Both the position numbers and the translations under genes were made by a program. The notes beneath the pieces were generated by a model, which saw only the letters and a program-made list of their open reading frames with translations, was not told the DNA's origin and did no database searches. Shown one piece after another: positions 36,730 through 45,775 of a stretch of DNA of 64,000 bases. The stretch spans positions 1-64,000 of the forward strand of contig NZ_QAYX01000020.1 of the NCBI RefSeq assembly GCF_003054705.1, read 5' to 3'. Position 1 is the stretch's first letter. The number at the start of each line of letters is the position of its first letter. Origin of the DNA: Opitutus sp. ER46. GTDB taxonomy: Bacteria > Verrucomicrobiota > Verrucomicrobiia > Opitutales > Opitutaceae.

Positions 36730-38682
36730 CTATTTTTTCTTGTCCTCGTCAACGACCTCGAAGTCGGCGTCGACGACGTCGGCCTTCTTCTCGGTCTTCT
36801 TGCCGGAGGCCTCGGGCTTCGGGGCCTCGCCGCTCGCGGCGGCACCCGCACCGGAGGCAGCGCCGGCAGCCTGCTGGGCCTTCTGCGCCTCCTGGTAGAG
36901 TTCACCGCCGACGGCGCTGAGCTTCTCCATCGCCGCCTTCATGCGCGCGACGTCGTTGCTTTCGAGATCCTTCTTGGCGTCCTTCAGCGCGTCCTCGGCC
37001 TTCGACTTGATGTTGGCCGGGAGCTTGTCGCCGGAATCCTTGAGGGTCTTCTCAAGCTGGTAGACCGTCGAATCGAGCTGGTTCTTGGTCTCGACGGACT
37101 CCTTGCGCTTGCGGTCCTCCTCGGCGTGCAGCTCGGCCTCCTTGGTCATCTTCTCGACCTCGTCCTTGGAAAGGCCGGACGAGCCCTGGATGGTGATCTT
37201 CTGGTCCTTGCCGGTGCCGAGGTCCTTCGCGGAGACGTGCAGGATGCCGTTGGCGTCGATGTCGAACGTGACCTCGATCTGCGGCATGCCGCGCGGCGCC
37301 GGCGGGATGCCGTCGAGGCGGAAGGTGCCGAGGATCTTGTTGTCCCGCGACATCGGGCGCTCGCCTTGGAGCACCACGATTTCGACGGACGGCTGGTTGT
37401 CGCTGTAGGTGGAGAAGACCTGGGTCTTCTTCGTCGGAATGGTCGTGTTGCGCGGGATCATCGGCGTGGCGACCTGGCCCGCGGTCTCAATGCCGAGGGT
37501 CAGCGGAGTCACGTCGAGGAGAAGGACGTCGCGCACCTCGCCCTTGAGCACGCCACCCTGAATCGCGGCGCCGACGGCGACCACTTCGTCAGGATTGACG
37601 CCCTGGTGCGGCTGCTTGCCGCCAAGCTGGCGCGCGATCTCGACGACCTTCGGCATGCGGGTCATGCCGCCCACGAGCACGAGCTCGTCGATTTGGGCGG
37701 TCGTCAGCTCCGCGTCCTTCACGCAGTTCTTGAACGGCGGGATGCAGCGCTGGAACAGCGAGTCGCAGATCTGCTCCATCTTGGCGCGGGTCAGCTGCAC
37801 GTTGAGGTGCTTCGGACCGGACGCGTCGGCCGTGATGAACGGCAGATTGATGTCCACGGTCTGGGCGGACGAAAGGGCGATCTTGGCCTTCTCAGCCTCT
37901 TCCTTCAGGCGCTGGAGGGCCATCGGGTCCTTCCGGAGATCAATGCCGTTCTCCTTCTTGAACTCGTCGACGAGCCAGCTGATCAGCGCCTCGTCCCAGT
38001 TGTCGCCACCGAGATGGGTGTCGCCATTGGTCGCCTTCACCTCGAACACGCCGTCGCCGATCTCGAGGACGGAGATGTCGAAGGTGCCACCACCCAAGTC
38101 GAAGACGGCGATCTTCTCGTCCTTCTTCTTGTCGAGGCCGTAGGCGAGCGACGCGGCGGTCGGCTCGTTGATGATGCGCAGAACCTCGAGGCCGGCGATC
38201 TTGCCGGCGTCCTTGGTGGCCTGGCGCTGGGAGTCATTGAAGTACGCCGGAACGGTGATGACCGCCTGGGTGATCTTCTCGCCGAGGTAGGCCTCGGCGT
38301 CGGCCTTCATCTTCGCGAGCACGAAGGCGGAGATCTGCTGGGGAGCAAACTGCTCGGTCTTGTCGCCGACGAGGGCCTCGATGTAGGCGTCGCCGTTTTT
38401 GCCTTCGACGACCTTGAAGGGCATGTTCTTCGCCTCTTCGCGGACTTCGGCAAACTTGCGACCGATGAAACGTTTCGCGGAGAAAATGGTGTTGCGCGGG
38501 TTGGTCACCGCCTGGCGCTTGGCCGCCTGGCCGACCAGACGCTCGCCGTTCTTGGTGAAAGCAACGACGGACGGCGTGGTGCGAGCCCCCTCCGCATTGG
38601 GGATAACCACGGGCTCTCCGCCTTCCATGACGGACATGCAGGAGTTCGTGGTTCCAAGATCGATACCTAGAATACGGCTCAT
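36730..38682 (-). CDS. dnaK: Molecular chaperone DnaK (Hsp70)
   Basis: The 650-residue Hsp70 has the ATPase signature [18 protein letters not shown], the second signature [17 protein letters not shown], the third [11 protein letters not shown], the linker/substrate-binding domain start [15 protein letters not shown], and the acidic C-terminus EVVDEDKKK. Neither grpE nor dnaJ is adjacent, so it is a stand-alone dnaK followed by groESL. The start at 38682 is directly preceded by an imperfect palindrome (38691-38714) that may control expression. Confidence 0.98.
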   Translation of the reverse strand: MSRILGIDLGTTNSCMSVMEGGEPVVIPNAEGARTTPSVVAFTKNGERLVGQAAKRQAVTNPRNTIFSAKRFIGRKFAEVREEAKNMPFKVVEGKNGDAYIEALVGDKTEQFAPQQISAFVLAKMKADAEAYLGEKITQAVITVPAYFNDSQRQATKDAGKIAGLEVLRIINEPTAASLAYGLDKKKDEKIAVFDLGGGTFDISVLEIGDGVFEVKATNGDTHLGGDNWDEALISWLVDEFKKENGIDLRKDPMALQRLKEEAEKAKIALSSAQTVDINLPFITADASGPKHLNVQLTRAKMEQICDSLFQRCIPPFKNCVKDAELTTAQIDELVLVGGMTRMPKVVEIARQLGGKQPHQGVNPDEVVAVGAAIQGGVLKGEVRDVLLLDVTPLTLGIETAGQVATPMIPRNTTIPTKKTQVFSTYSDNQPSVEIVVLQGERPMSRDNKILGTFRLDGIPPAPRGMPQIEVTFDIDANGILHVSAKDLGTGKDQKITIQGSSGLSKDEVEKMTKEAELHAEEDRKRKESVETKNQLDSTVYQLEKTLKDSGDKLPANIKSKAEDALKDAKKDLESNDVARMKAAMEKLSAVGGELYQEAQKAQQAAGAASGAGAAASGEAPKPEASGKKTEKKADVVDADFEVVDEDKKK

Positions 38683-38690
38683 GCGGCCAA

Positions 38691-38714
38691 CCTGAGCAAT
38701 GCATGTGCCTCAGG
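38691..38714. promoter_or_regulatory. Imperfect 24-bp palindrome directly upstream of dnaK
   Basis: cctgag (38691-38696) and ctcagg (38709-38714) flank a partly symmetric core containing atgcat. The site ends 8 bp before the dnaK start codon. It could be a repressor operator or a 5'-UTR hairpin that acts as a thermosensor. It does not resemble CIRCE (TTAGCACTC-N9-GAGTGCTAA). Confidence 0.4.
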
Positions 38715-38899
38715 TGAGACATCGCCGCTAGATGCGTTGATATTTAATCGCTTACGAATTTACCCATCCAATTTCGCCTGTTTGCGAGGTGGCGTACTTC
38801 AAGCCACTGTGTCTCACTTTTTGTGCCAAGTGTGCCACGGTGTTCGCCCGTTGTCGCATTTGATATTGGCACAGCGAGCGCTACCGTCCGCCCCTCGCG

Positions 38900-39586
38900 A
38901 TGACCGAAATGGAGATACTGATCCCTGAAGAGGTGCCGGTGATGACGCTGCCCGACACGGCGTTTTTCCCGCAGGCGCTGATGCCACTGCACATCTTTGA
39001 GCCCCGGTATCGGGCCATGCTCCGGGACGTCCTGGCATCGCATCGGTTGTTCGCGGTGGCCGGGCTCGATCCCACGAAGGTCGGGCAACCGGGGGCCTTC
39101 GAACCGCCTTACCAGATTGCCAGCCTCGGCATTGTGCGGGCCTGCCAAAAGAACGACGACGGCACCTCCAACCTCCTTTTGCAGGGACTTTGTCGCGTGC
39201 GGATTCTCGAGATCGTATCGGACACGCCGTACCGGCGCATCCGCATCGAGGCCCAATCGAGCGACCCGGGGGCCTCGCCGGAGGCCAACGAGGGCCTGCG
39301 CGGCGAAGTGGCCCGACTGCTCAGCGTGAAATGCCGGCTGTCGGAGGCCGACTCACGCCAACTGGTGAAGTTCATCCGCTCCATCCAGGACCCGGAGGCC
39401 TTCGTCGACATCGCGGCCTTCAACCTGTGCAGCGACCAGGCGCTGAAGCAGCGGCTGCTGGAAACACTGGATGTCCACGACCGGCTTCGCCTCTTCGGCG
39501 CGCGCCTGCGGACGGAGATCGAGCAGCTCCGGCTGGCCCACAAGCTTCAGGGCAAACTCCCCGACAACCGCGTGGCCGACAATTGA
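38900..39586 (+). CDS. Stand-alone LON substrate-binding domain protein
   Basis: This 228-residue protein corresponds to the N-terminal LON domain of Lon protease without the AAA+ or protease parts. Family features are LPDTAFFPQALMPLHIFEPRYRAML at the start, covering the LP...FP...PL.IFEPRY signature, and GLCRVRILE in the middle, with a helical C-terminal half. Such proteins are widespread, and their biochemical role is not established. It is divergent from dnaK (217 bp apart), so both could share heat-stress control; that is a guess. Confidence 0.85.
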   Translation: MTEMEILIPEEVPVMTLPDTAFFPQALMPLHIFEPRYRAMLRDVLASHRLFAVAGLDPTKVGQPGAFEPPYQIASLGIVRACQKNDDGTSNLLLQGLCRVRILEIVSDTPYRRIRIEAQSSDPGASPEANEGLRGEVARLLSVKCRLSEADSRQLVKFIRSIQDPEAFVDIAAFNLCSDQALKQRLLETLDVHDRLRLFGARLRTEIEQLRLAHKLQGKLPDNRVADN

Positions 39587-39635
39587 GCCGCAAGCCGGGT
39601 GACGAGCCTTCGTCTTTCGCCCCAGCGGAAAATGG

Positions 39636-39708
39636 AGCCAACAGACGGATTTGAACCGACGACCCACGCTTTACGAAAGCGTTGCTCTACCGACTGAGCT
39701 ATGTTGGC
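39636..39708 (-). tRNA. tRNA-Thr (anticodon CGU)
   Basis: The reverse complement folds into a full cloverleaf. The acceptor GCCAACA pairs with TGTTGGC, the D-arm is GCTC/GAGC, the anticodon stem ACGCT/AGCGT holds the loop TTCGTAA with anticodon CGT, and the T-arm GTCGG/CCGTC contains the TTCAAAT loop. The discriminator is T and no CCA is encoded. The 73-nt length and all invariant positions fit a functional tRNA reading ACG threonine codons. Confidence 0.95.
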
Positions 39709-39956
39709 ACGCGAGTGAAGTGCGGAACAAAACCGCCGCTCCGCCAAGCGCAAGCCCAATTTCCTCCGCGCCGCGCCGCTCAAACTCGCGGCCACGCCAC
39801 GGCTCCGGGGTCACTCATTTTGCCGGCGTTTTCCACCGCCGCCGCAGCACCTTGCACCCGCCGCATTTGTTGCAGCTCACTGGTCAATACTTGCGCAGGA
39901 AAGGCCCTTTACCGGCCGAACCCTGAGGCTCACGCTCGGCGAGCACTCCGCTCGCG

Positions 39957-40622
39957 ATGTCACGCGTACCCCCTCCTCCGGAGGATTCCCCGTCCGGGAA
40001 TTCACTCCTCAACGCTCCTTTCTCGCGGCGCGCTTTCCTGCGTGGCCTCGGCACCACGGCCGTCACCGCCGCCACGATGGGCGCGCATTCGGTGGCCGCG
40101 GAGATCGCCCAACTCAACGCCGAGCAGCCCCGCGGCCCCGGCGCCGTCCCGGTCACGCTCCTCATCAATGGCGAACGCCGCACGCTCCAGCTTGAGCCGC
40201 GGGTCACGCTCCTCGAGGCGCTCCGGCTTCACGCCGGCCAGACCGGCCCCAAGGAGGTGTGCGAGCGCGCCACCTGCGGCGCATGCACCGTCCTCCTCGA
40301 TGGCGTGCCGGTTTACGCCTGCATGATGCTCGCCATCGAGGTCCAGGGCCGCGAGATCACCACGGTCGAGGGCATCTCCCGCGACGGTCTCACCGCCATC
40401 CAGCAGGCGATCATCAAGGAGGACGGTCTCCAATGCGGTTACTGCACGCCGGGGTTCGTCATGAGCCTCACCGCGCTCCTCAAGCGCACCCCCCACCCGA
40501 CCGAAGCCGAAGTCCGCAAGGCCTGCTCCGGCCACCTTTGCCGCTGCGGTTCCTATCCGCGCATCTTCGCGGCCGCCCTCGCCGCCAGCCGCGCCCTCGC
40601 CGCCAGCCGCGCCAACGCCTAA
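39957..40622 (+). CDS. [2Fe-2S] subunit of a xanthine-oxidase-family Mo hydroxylase, Tat-exported
   Basis: This is the small electron-transfer subunit (221 residues) of a three-subunit molybdenum hydroxylase. An N-terminal twin-arginine signal (SRRAFLRGLGTTAVTAA, residues 23-39) directs the folded complex to the periplasm. A plant-type ferredoxin domain with CERATCGACTVLLDG follows, then the helical [-2:-] [2Fe-2S] domain with CGYCTPGFVMSL and CSGHLCRCGSYPRI. Only this subunit carries a signal, as in the E. coli PaoABC aldehyde oxidoreductase. It is the first gene of the set; the large-subunit gene starts 12 bp later. Confidence 0.93.
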   Translation: MSRVPPPPEDSPSGNSLLNAPFSRRAFLRGLGTTAVTAATMGAHSVAAEIAQLNAEQPRGPGAVPVTLLINGERRTLQLEPRVTLLEALRLHAGQTGPKEVCERATCGACTVLLDGVPVYACMMLAIEVQGREITTVEGISRDGLTAIQQAIIKEDGLQCGYCTPGFVMSLTALLKRTPHPTEAEVRKACSGHLCRCGSYPRIFAAALAASRALAASRANA

Positions 40623-40634
40623 CCCCTCCCCGCC

Positions 40635-42809
40635 ATGCCGTGGCCGACTGAATCCAAGTATCTCGGCAAGTCCCGCCCCCGCCTCGAAGGTCCCGCCAAG
40701 GTCACCGGGCGCGCGCGCTTCACCACCGACGTCAACCTCCCGGGGATGCTCTACGGCGCCATCCTGCGCTCCAAGTGGCCCGCCGCGCACATCCGCGCCA
40801 TCGACCTCTCCGCCGCACTCGCCGCGCCCGGAATCAAGGCCGGCGTCCTCGCCGCCGAGGGCGAGTTCGACGTCTGCTTCCATGGGGCCGAACTCGCCGC
40901 CCTCGCCGGCACCTCCGCGCAAGCCGTCCAGGACGCCCTCGCGCTCATCCGCGTCGACGCCGAAACGAAACCGGTCGTGGTCGATGAGATCGACGCCGCC
41001 CTCCCCGACGCCCCGCCCGTCCGCGGCAAGGCCGCCAACCTCACGTGCGGCAAACCCCGCGAAAAGGGCAACGCCGACGCCGCGTTCGCCTCCGCCGCGG
41101 CGGTCATCGACGGCATCTACACCACCCCCATTCAGATCCATCACCCGCTCGAGCCGCACGGCACGGTGGCCCAGTGGGACGGCGATGACGTGCAGATCTG
41201 GACGTCCACGCAGGCCGTCTTCGGCACGCGCGACACCCTCGCGCAGATGCTCAAGCTGCAGCAGAATCAGGTGCGCGTGATCTGCGAGCACATGGGTGGC
41301 GGCTTCGGCGCGAAGCTCTCGCCGCACCCGGAGAGTCCGCTTTGCGCGCGCCTCGCCCGCGCCGCGCGTGCGCCCGTTCGCCTGATTCTCACGCGCTTCG
41401 AGCAGGCGTTCGCCGTCGGCAACCGGCCGTCCTCGTTCCAGCATATCAAGATGAGCGCGACGGCCGACGGAAAGCTCACGGGCTTCCAACTCGAGTCGTT
41501 CGGCACTCCTGGTTTCCGCACCGGCGCCGGCAACGAGGGTGGCAGCGGCGAAGCCGCGTTTCCCGCTCCTTATATCTACCGGCCGACCGACCAGCGCGTC
41601 CGCCAGGGTAGTGTCGCCGTCAACGCCGGCCAGTCCTGCCCGATGCGGGCCCCCGGTCACCCCGTCGCCTCCGCCGGCATCGAGGCCGCGCTCGATGACC
41701 TCGCCGCCAAGCTCGGCCTGGACCCCGTCGAGATCCGCCTCCTCAACGACCCGAGCGAGATTCGCCAACGCGAGTACCGGATCGGCGCCGAGAAGTTCGG
41801 CTGGAAACAGAAATATCATGCGCCCGGCGCCACTCCCGGACCCGTCAAGGTCGGCATGGGCTGCGCCGGCGCCGCCTGGATGAGCCGCTGGTACCCGTCG
41901 CAGGCCGAGATCGAAATTCACCGCGATGGCACGGTCGAGGTCCGCGTCGGCACCCAGGACCTCGGCACCGGCTCCCGCACCGTCGCCCAGGTCGTTGCCG
42001 CCGAGCAGCTCCAGATTGATCCGCAACTCATCTCCGTCCGTGTCGGCGACAGCCGCCTGCCTTGGTCCGGCCTCAGCGGCGGCAGCCTTACCACCGCCTC
42101 CATCGGCCCCGCCATCTACGACGCCTGCGAGAACGCCCTCACCGAGCTGAAGCAGCTCAGCGGACTCCCGGATCCGCGCGGCCCCAACTGGGCCGCCGCG
42201 TGCGCCAAGATCACGCGCGCCCCGCTCCAGGTCCGCGGCAAGTTCCGCGACGGTCTCTCCAACACCGGTGCCTGCGGCGTCCAGTTCGCCGAGGTCGAGG
42301 TCGACACCGAGACCGGCTTCGTGAAGCTGCGCAAGATGCTTGCCGTCCAGGACTGCGGCACCGTCGTCAACCGCCTCACCTGCGAGAGCCAGATCAACGG
42401 CGGCGTCATCATGGGCATCGGCTACGCGCTCTATGAACAGCGGATCATGGATCCGCGCACGGGCGTCGTCCTCAACCCGAACTTCGAGACCTACAAGCTG
42501 CCCGGCGCGGCCGACATCCCGGAGATCCAGATCGAGCTCCTCGACATGCCGGAGCGCGGCATCATCGGCGTCGGCGAGCCGTGCACGATCCCGACCGCCG
42601 CCGCCATCGCCAACGCCGTCGCCAACGCGATTGGCGTGCGCGTCTTCGAACTCCCGATCACGCCCGCCCGGGTGCTTGCCGCCCTCGGCAAGGTCCCGGC
42701 TCCCGACGGCGAGCGCCGCCGCAAGCTGGACCAGGTGTTCGCCACCATCGCGCAAGGCGCCGCCGCACCGGCCCCCGCCCAACCTGCCGCCAAGGAGAGT
42801 CACGCATGA
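40635..42809 (+). CDS. Molybdopterin-binding large subunit of a xanthine-oxidase-family hydroxylase
   Basis: This is the catalytic subunit (724 residues), which binds the molybdopterin cytosine dinucleotide-type cofactor. Family features are GRARFTTDVNLPGMLYG near the N-terminus, MGGGFGAKL in the Mo-binding domain, GQSCPMRAPGHP, the QDLGTGSRT loop, and a C-terminal GVGEPCTIPTAAAIANA segment containing the catalytic glutamate (GEP/GE motif). It lacks its own export signal and presumably travels with the Tat-bearing small subunit. Substrate is not predictable from sequence; aromatic aldehydes are a candidate by PaoC similarity. Confidence 0.92.
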   Translation: MPWPTESKYLGKSRPRLEGPAKVTGRARFTTDVNLPGMLYGAILRSKWPAAHIRAIDLSAALAAPGIKAGVLAAEGEFDVCFHGAELAALAGTSAQAVQDALALIRVDAETKPVVVDEIDAALPDAPPVRGKAANLTCGKPREKGNADAAFASAAAVIDGIYTTPIQIHHPLEPHGTVAQWDGDDVQIWTSTQAVFGTRDTLAQMLKLQQNQVRVICEHMGGGFGAKLSPHPESPLCARLARAARAPVRLILTRFEQAFAVGNRPSSFQHIKMSATADGKLTGFQLESFGTPGFRTGAGNEGGSGEAAFPAPYIYRPTDQRVRQGSVAVNAGQSCPMRAPGHPVASAGIEAALDDLAAKLGLDPVEIRLLNDPSEIRQREYRIGAEKFGWKQKYHAPGATPGPVKVGMGCAGAAWMSRWYPSQAEIEIHRDGTVEVRVGTQDLGTGSRTVAQVVAAEQLQIDPQLISVRVGDSRLPWSGLSGGSLTTASIGPAIYDACENALTELKQLSGLPDPRGPNWAAACAKITRAPLQVRGKFRDGLSNTGACGVQFAEVEVDTETGFVKLRKMLAVQDCGTVVNRLTCESQINGGVIMGIGYALYEQRIMDPRTGVVLNPNFETYKLPGAADIPEIQIELLDMPERGIIGVGEPCTIPTAAAIANAVANAIGVRVFELPITPARVLAALGKVPAPDGERRRKLDQVFATIAQGAAAPAPAQPAAKESHA

Positions 42810-43762
42810 AACCCTTCGCGTACGTCACCGCCCGCTCCGCCGCATCCGCCGTCGCCGCCGTCCGCGGCGGCCGCTTCCTTGCCGGTGGCATGGACCTGCT
42901 CGGCGAGATGAAGGAGGGTATCAGCTCTCCGGCGACACTCGTGAACGTGAAGTCGCTGCCCGGCGGGACCGACGTCCGCCCCGGCACCACGTGGACCCTC
43001 GGCGCGAACGTCACGCTCACCACCTTGGCTTCCGATCCCGCGATCCGCCGCGACCTGCCCGGCGTGGCCGAGGCCGCCGCCGACGTTGGCTCGCCGCAGA
43101 TCCGCAATGTCGCCACGCTCGGCGGCAACCTCGCGCAGCACTCCCGCTGCTGGTACTACCGGCACCGCGACGTCGTCTGCCGCAAGAAGGGCGGCCGCAC
43201 GTGCCTCGCCCGCACCGGCCAGACCAAGTACCACTCCCTCTTCACGGGCAACATGTGCCTCAGCCCGTGCGTCTCCAACCTCGCCATCGCCCTTGCCGCG
43301 CTCGACGCGCGCGTCGTCATCCAGCGCGGCGAAAAGACCATCACGCTCACCATCGCCGAGTTGTACGCCGACGCCTGGCGTACCGTCGGCGCGCACAACT
43401 CGCTCGGCGAGGCCGATCTCATCCTGCGCGTCGAAATCACGCCCGGCGCGCGGCGCAGCGCGTATCTGCAACTCGCCGAAAAGAGCGACTTCGACTGGGC
43501 GCTTGTCAGTTGCGCCGCCGCCGCTCGCGTCGACGCCGGCCGGCTCTCGCAGGTGCGCGTCGCTCTCGGTGCCATCGCCCCCACCCCGTGGCAGGTCGAG
43601 GCCGCCAACGCCGCGCTGGAAGGCCAGCCCGTGACCGAGACGACCGCGAATCGCGCGGCGGACCTGCTGCTGCAGGACGCCCGCACGACCGACGACAACA
43701 GCTACAAGCTGCAGATCGCCCGCGTCCTCATCCGCCGCACCCTCCAGAAGCTGGTAGCCTGA
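42806..43762 (+). CDS. FAD-binding medium subunit with additional Fe-S cysteines
   Basis: This 318-residue CO-dehydrogenase-flavoprotein-type subunit has the FAD motif RFLAGGMDLLGEMK and the second loop ATLGGNLAQHSRC. After it come five cysteines (C115, C125, C133, C151, C155) in an inserted segment. In PaoB and 4-hydroxybenzoyl-CoA reductase a comparable insertion holds a [4Fe-4S] cluster. The start overlaps the large-subunit stop as ATGA, so the gene order is small-large-medium instead of the small-medium-large order of paoABC. ATG 42806 is supported by the coupling. Confidence 0.9.
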   Translation: MKPFAYVTARSAASAVAAVRGGRFLAGGMDLLGEMKEGISSPATLVNVKSLPGGTDVRPGTTWTLGANVTLTTLASDPAIRRDLPGVAEAAADVGSPQIRNVATLGGNLAQHSRCWYYRHRDVVCRKKGGRTCLARTGQTKYHSLFTGNMCLSPCVSNLAIALAALDARVVIQRGEKTITLTIAELYADAWRTVGAHNSLGEADLILRVEITPGARRSAYLQLAEKSDFDWALVSCAAAARVDAGRLSQVRVALGAIAPTPWQVEAANAALEGQPVTETTANRAADLLLQDARTTDDNSYKLQIARVLIRRTLQKLVA

Positions 43763-43776
43763 GTTCCTCCAAGTAT

Positions 43777-44079
43777 CTTTCTCTTCCTCTTTCTCTTTCT
43801 CGCGAGGGATTGAGGGATTGAGGGATTGAGGGATTGAGGGATTGAGGGATTGAGGTCGCGGGCAGCTTCAGCGCCCGCCCAAATCGTTCTCGTTCTCTTT
43901 CTCGTTCTCGTTCTCTCAGAAACGATCCGTCCCGTCCGTCCGGCATCTGCCTTCACCCGCGTCCCGTGGACCATCCCGTCCGTCCCGTCGATCGCCGTGT
44001 CGCCTCCGCCACAGCTCCCATCTCGACGCAGCGGGCGACCGATCGAGAGAAAGAGAACGAGTAAGAGGAAGAGTAAGAA
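43777..44079. repeat. Octamer array and inverted simple-sequence tracts
   Basis: After the Mo-hydroxylase genes come a ctcttt-type pyrimidine tract (43777-43801), six and a half perfect tandem copies of gagggatt (43804-43855), and a second pyrimidine tract of cgttct and ctttct units (43884-43917). A unique stretch of about 125 bp follows, then the purine counterpart (44045-44079). The last two tracts match as inverted arms at about 28 of 34 positions. No gene lies between 43763 and 44157. The octamer is the reverse complement of the NNTCCCTY type seen at 110-141 and 16862-16899. Confidence 0.85.
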
Positions 44080-44157
44080 TCCTGCCGGCGCTGCCCCCTC
44101 GGGGTGATCCCGCTTCCTTCTCGCCAGCCGCACCGCCGCCGTTTCAGTTCCCGGGCG

Positions 44158-45246
44158 ATGCCGCCGCTCGCGACCGACCTTTTCGACTACGTCCTCCCGC
44201 CGCACCTGATTGCCCAGACGCCGGCGGCGAAGCGCGATGCGTCGCGTCTGCTGGTCGTCGACCGCGCGGCGCACACGTTCGCCCACCATCATTTTGCCGA
44301 CCTGCCGCAGTTTCTCCGCGCCGGTGACACGCTCTTCCGCAACAACGCCGCCGTCCTGCCGGCGCGCTTGCATGCGCGGCGTCCCACCGGCGGCGCCGTG
44401 GAGTGCTTTCTGTTGCGCCCGACCGACGACGATCGCACCTGGCGCTGTCTCGTGAAACCGGGCCGGCGTCTCCCCGTCGATGCCACCTTCGCTCATCCCG
44501 ACGGCGCGTTCACGGGGCGGATCGTGGCCCGCGAGGCGGACGGCGCCGCGATCGTGCGGTTCACCACGCCCGGCAACGAACCGATCACCGCCGTTGCCAA
44601 TCGCGTCGGCGACGTCCCGCTCCCGCCGTACATCAGCCGCCCTGACGCGATCGCGCCGCAGCAGCGCGCGACCGACCTTGAGCGTTACCAGACCGTGTAC
44701 GCCAACACCGCGCGCCAAGTGGCGGTCGCGGCCCCCACGGCCGGCCTGCACTTCACCCCCGAGTTGCTCGCAACGCTCGCGGCGCAGGGCGTCGGCACCG
44801 CTGAGATGACGCTCCACGTCGGGCTCGGCACATTCAAACCCATCAGCACCGACACCGTCGAGGAGCACCAGATTCACCGCGAGTTGTACGAGGTCCCCGT
44901 TGCCACCCAGCACGCGCTCTTCCCGCCGCGCTCCGGCCGCCGCGTCGCGGTGGGCACCACGAGCGTGCGCACGATCGAGGACTTCCTCGCCCGCAACGCC
45001 GCACCACTCGAGCGCGACGTCGTGGCGGAGGCGGGCCTCTTCATCTACCCGCCGCGCGCGTTTCGCGGCGTCGACGCGCTCATCACCAATTTTCACCAGC
45101 CGCGCTCCACACTGATGTGCCTGGTCGCCTCGTTTCTCGCGCCCGGGAACACCGATGGCATCGCCTGGCTCCGTGAGCTCTACGCCGAGGCGATCGCCCG
45201 CGAATACCGGTTCTTCAGCTACGGTGACGCGATGCTCATTCTCTGA
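44158..45246 (+). CDS. queA: S-adenosylmethionine:tRNA ribosyltransferase-isomerase
   Basis: QueA converts preQ1 at tRNA position 34 to epoxyqueuosine using the ribosyl part of SAM. The 362-residue protein has the family landmarks FDYVLPPHLIAQTP at the N-terminus, GDTLFRNNAAVLPARL, the domain II region LPPYISRPD, YQTVYANTARQVAVAAPTAGLHF, and the C-terminal LITNFHQPRSTLMCLVASF. ATG 44158 (MPPLATDLFDY) was chosen. The remaining queuosine genes are not in the window. Confidence 0.96.
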   Translation: MPPLATDLFDYVLPPHLIAQTPAAKRDASRLLVVDRAAHTFAHHHFADLPQFLRAGDTLFRNNAAVLPARLHARRPTGGAVECFLLRPTDDDRTWRCLVKPGRRLPVDATFAHPDGAFTGRIVAREADGAAIVRFTTPGNEPITAVANRVGDVPLPPYISRPDAIAPQQRATDLERYQTVYANTARQVAVAAPTAGLHFTPELLATLAAQGVGTAEMTLHVGLGTFKPISTDTVEEHQIHRELYEVPVATQHALFPPRSGRRVAVGTTSVRTIEDFLARNAAPLERDVVAEAGLFIYPPRAFRGVDALITNFHQPRSTLMCLVASFLAPGNTDGIAWLRELYAEAIAREYRFFSYGDAMLIL

Positions 45247-45296
45247 GTCATTTGGACATTCCGCGGGTTTGCCCCATCTGTGTGCCGCCCACCGCC

Positions 45297-45635
45297 ATGA
45301 TGCCCGACGAACTCCAGACGCTGATTGAAGACGCCACCGCCGACTACGCCGTCGGCGACACCAGCGAGGCCCTGCGCAAGCTGGCGCAGGCGACGACGGC
45401 CGCGCCGTCCTCCTTCGAAGCGTGGCACGCCCTCGCTGAGGTGAGCTTTTCCGTCCGCCAGCTGGATGAGGCCCTCCGCGCCGCCGAACACGCCCACGCC
45501 CTCCAGCCCGACGACGTGTTCATCAACACGACCCTCTCACGGATCTGGATGGAGCGCGGCGACAAGGCCAAGGCCGAGCACTTCGGCGCGCAGGCCAAGA
45601 TCAAGAGCTGGAAAGAGCAGCTGAAGCAGGGTTAG
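45297..45635 (+). CDS. Small TPR protein
   Basis: The 112-residue helical protein contains two to three TPR-like repeats (ALRKLAQATTAAPSSFEAWH and ALRAAEHAHALQPDDVFINT). It is cytoplasmic, with no signal. Such short TPR proteins mediate protein contacts, and no partner is evident. It lies 50 bp after queA and could be cotranscribed with it. An ATG at 45300 directly follows the chosen one. Confidence 0.75.
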   Translation: MMPDELQTLIEDATADYAVGDTSEALRKLAQATTAAPSSFEAWHALAEVSFSVRQLDEALRAAEHAHALQPDDVFINTTLSRIWMERGDKAKAEHFGAQAKIKSWKEQLKQG

Positions 45636-45775
45636 CCGCCAACCAGGCTTCGCCCAATGGCTGCCCGGCCGACGCCCAACTGCCAGCGGGGGAAATCTCC
45701 CCGATTTTAGTAACTGGGATTCGCTTGCTGCCCCGGGGGGCTGCTGGTTCGATCCCGCCGCTTCCAGCTACCACC

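Noticed and set aside
38695-38710. A sigma-54 promoter for dnaK (AGGCACATGCATTGCT on the minus strand)
   Set aside because: The match is good, but the implied transcript start would lie only about 2 bp before the dnaK start codon, leaving no leader. Its symmetry is better described as part of the palindrome.
40002-42803. A 933-codon minus-strand frame opposite the Mo hydroxylase genes
   Set aside because: It is a Gly/Ala/Asp/Arg-rich shadow of the conserved plus-strand genes with no plausible start or family.
43804-43855. A possible CRISPR array
   Set aside because: The unit is 8 bp with no spacers and no cas genes are present. It is a simple tandem repeat.
43702-45096. A minus-strand frame containing repeated SLNPSIPQ-like peptides
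   Set aside because: The peptide repeat is only the translation of the tandem octamer, and the rest is antisense to queA.
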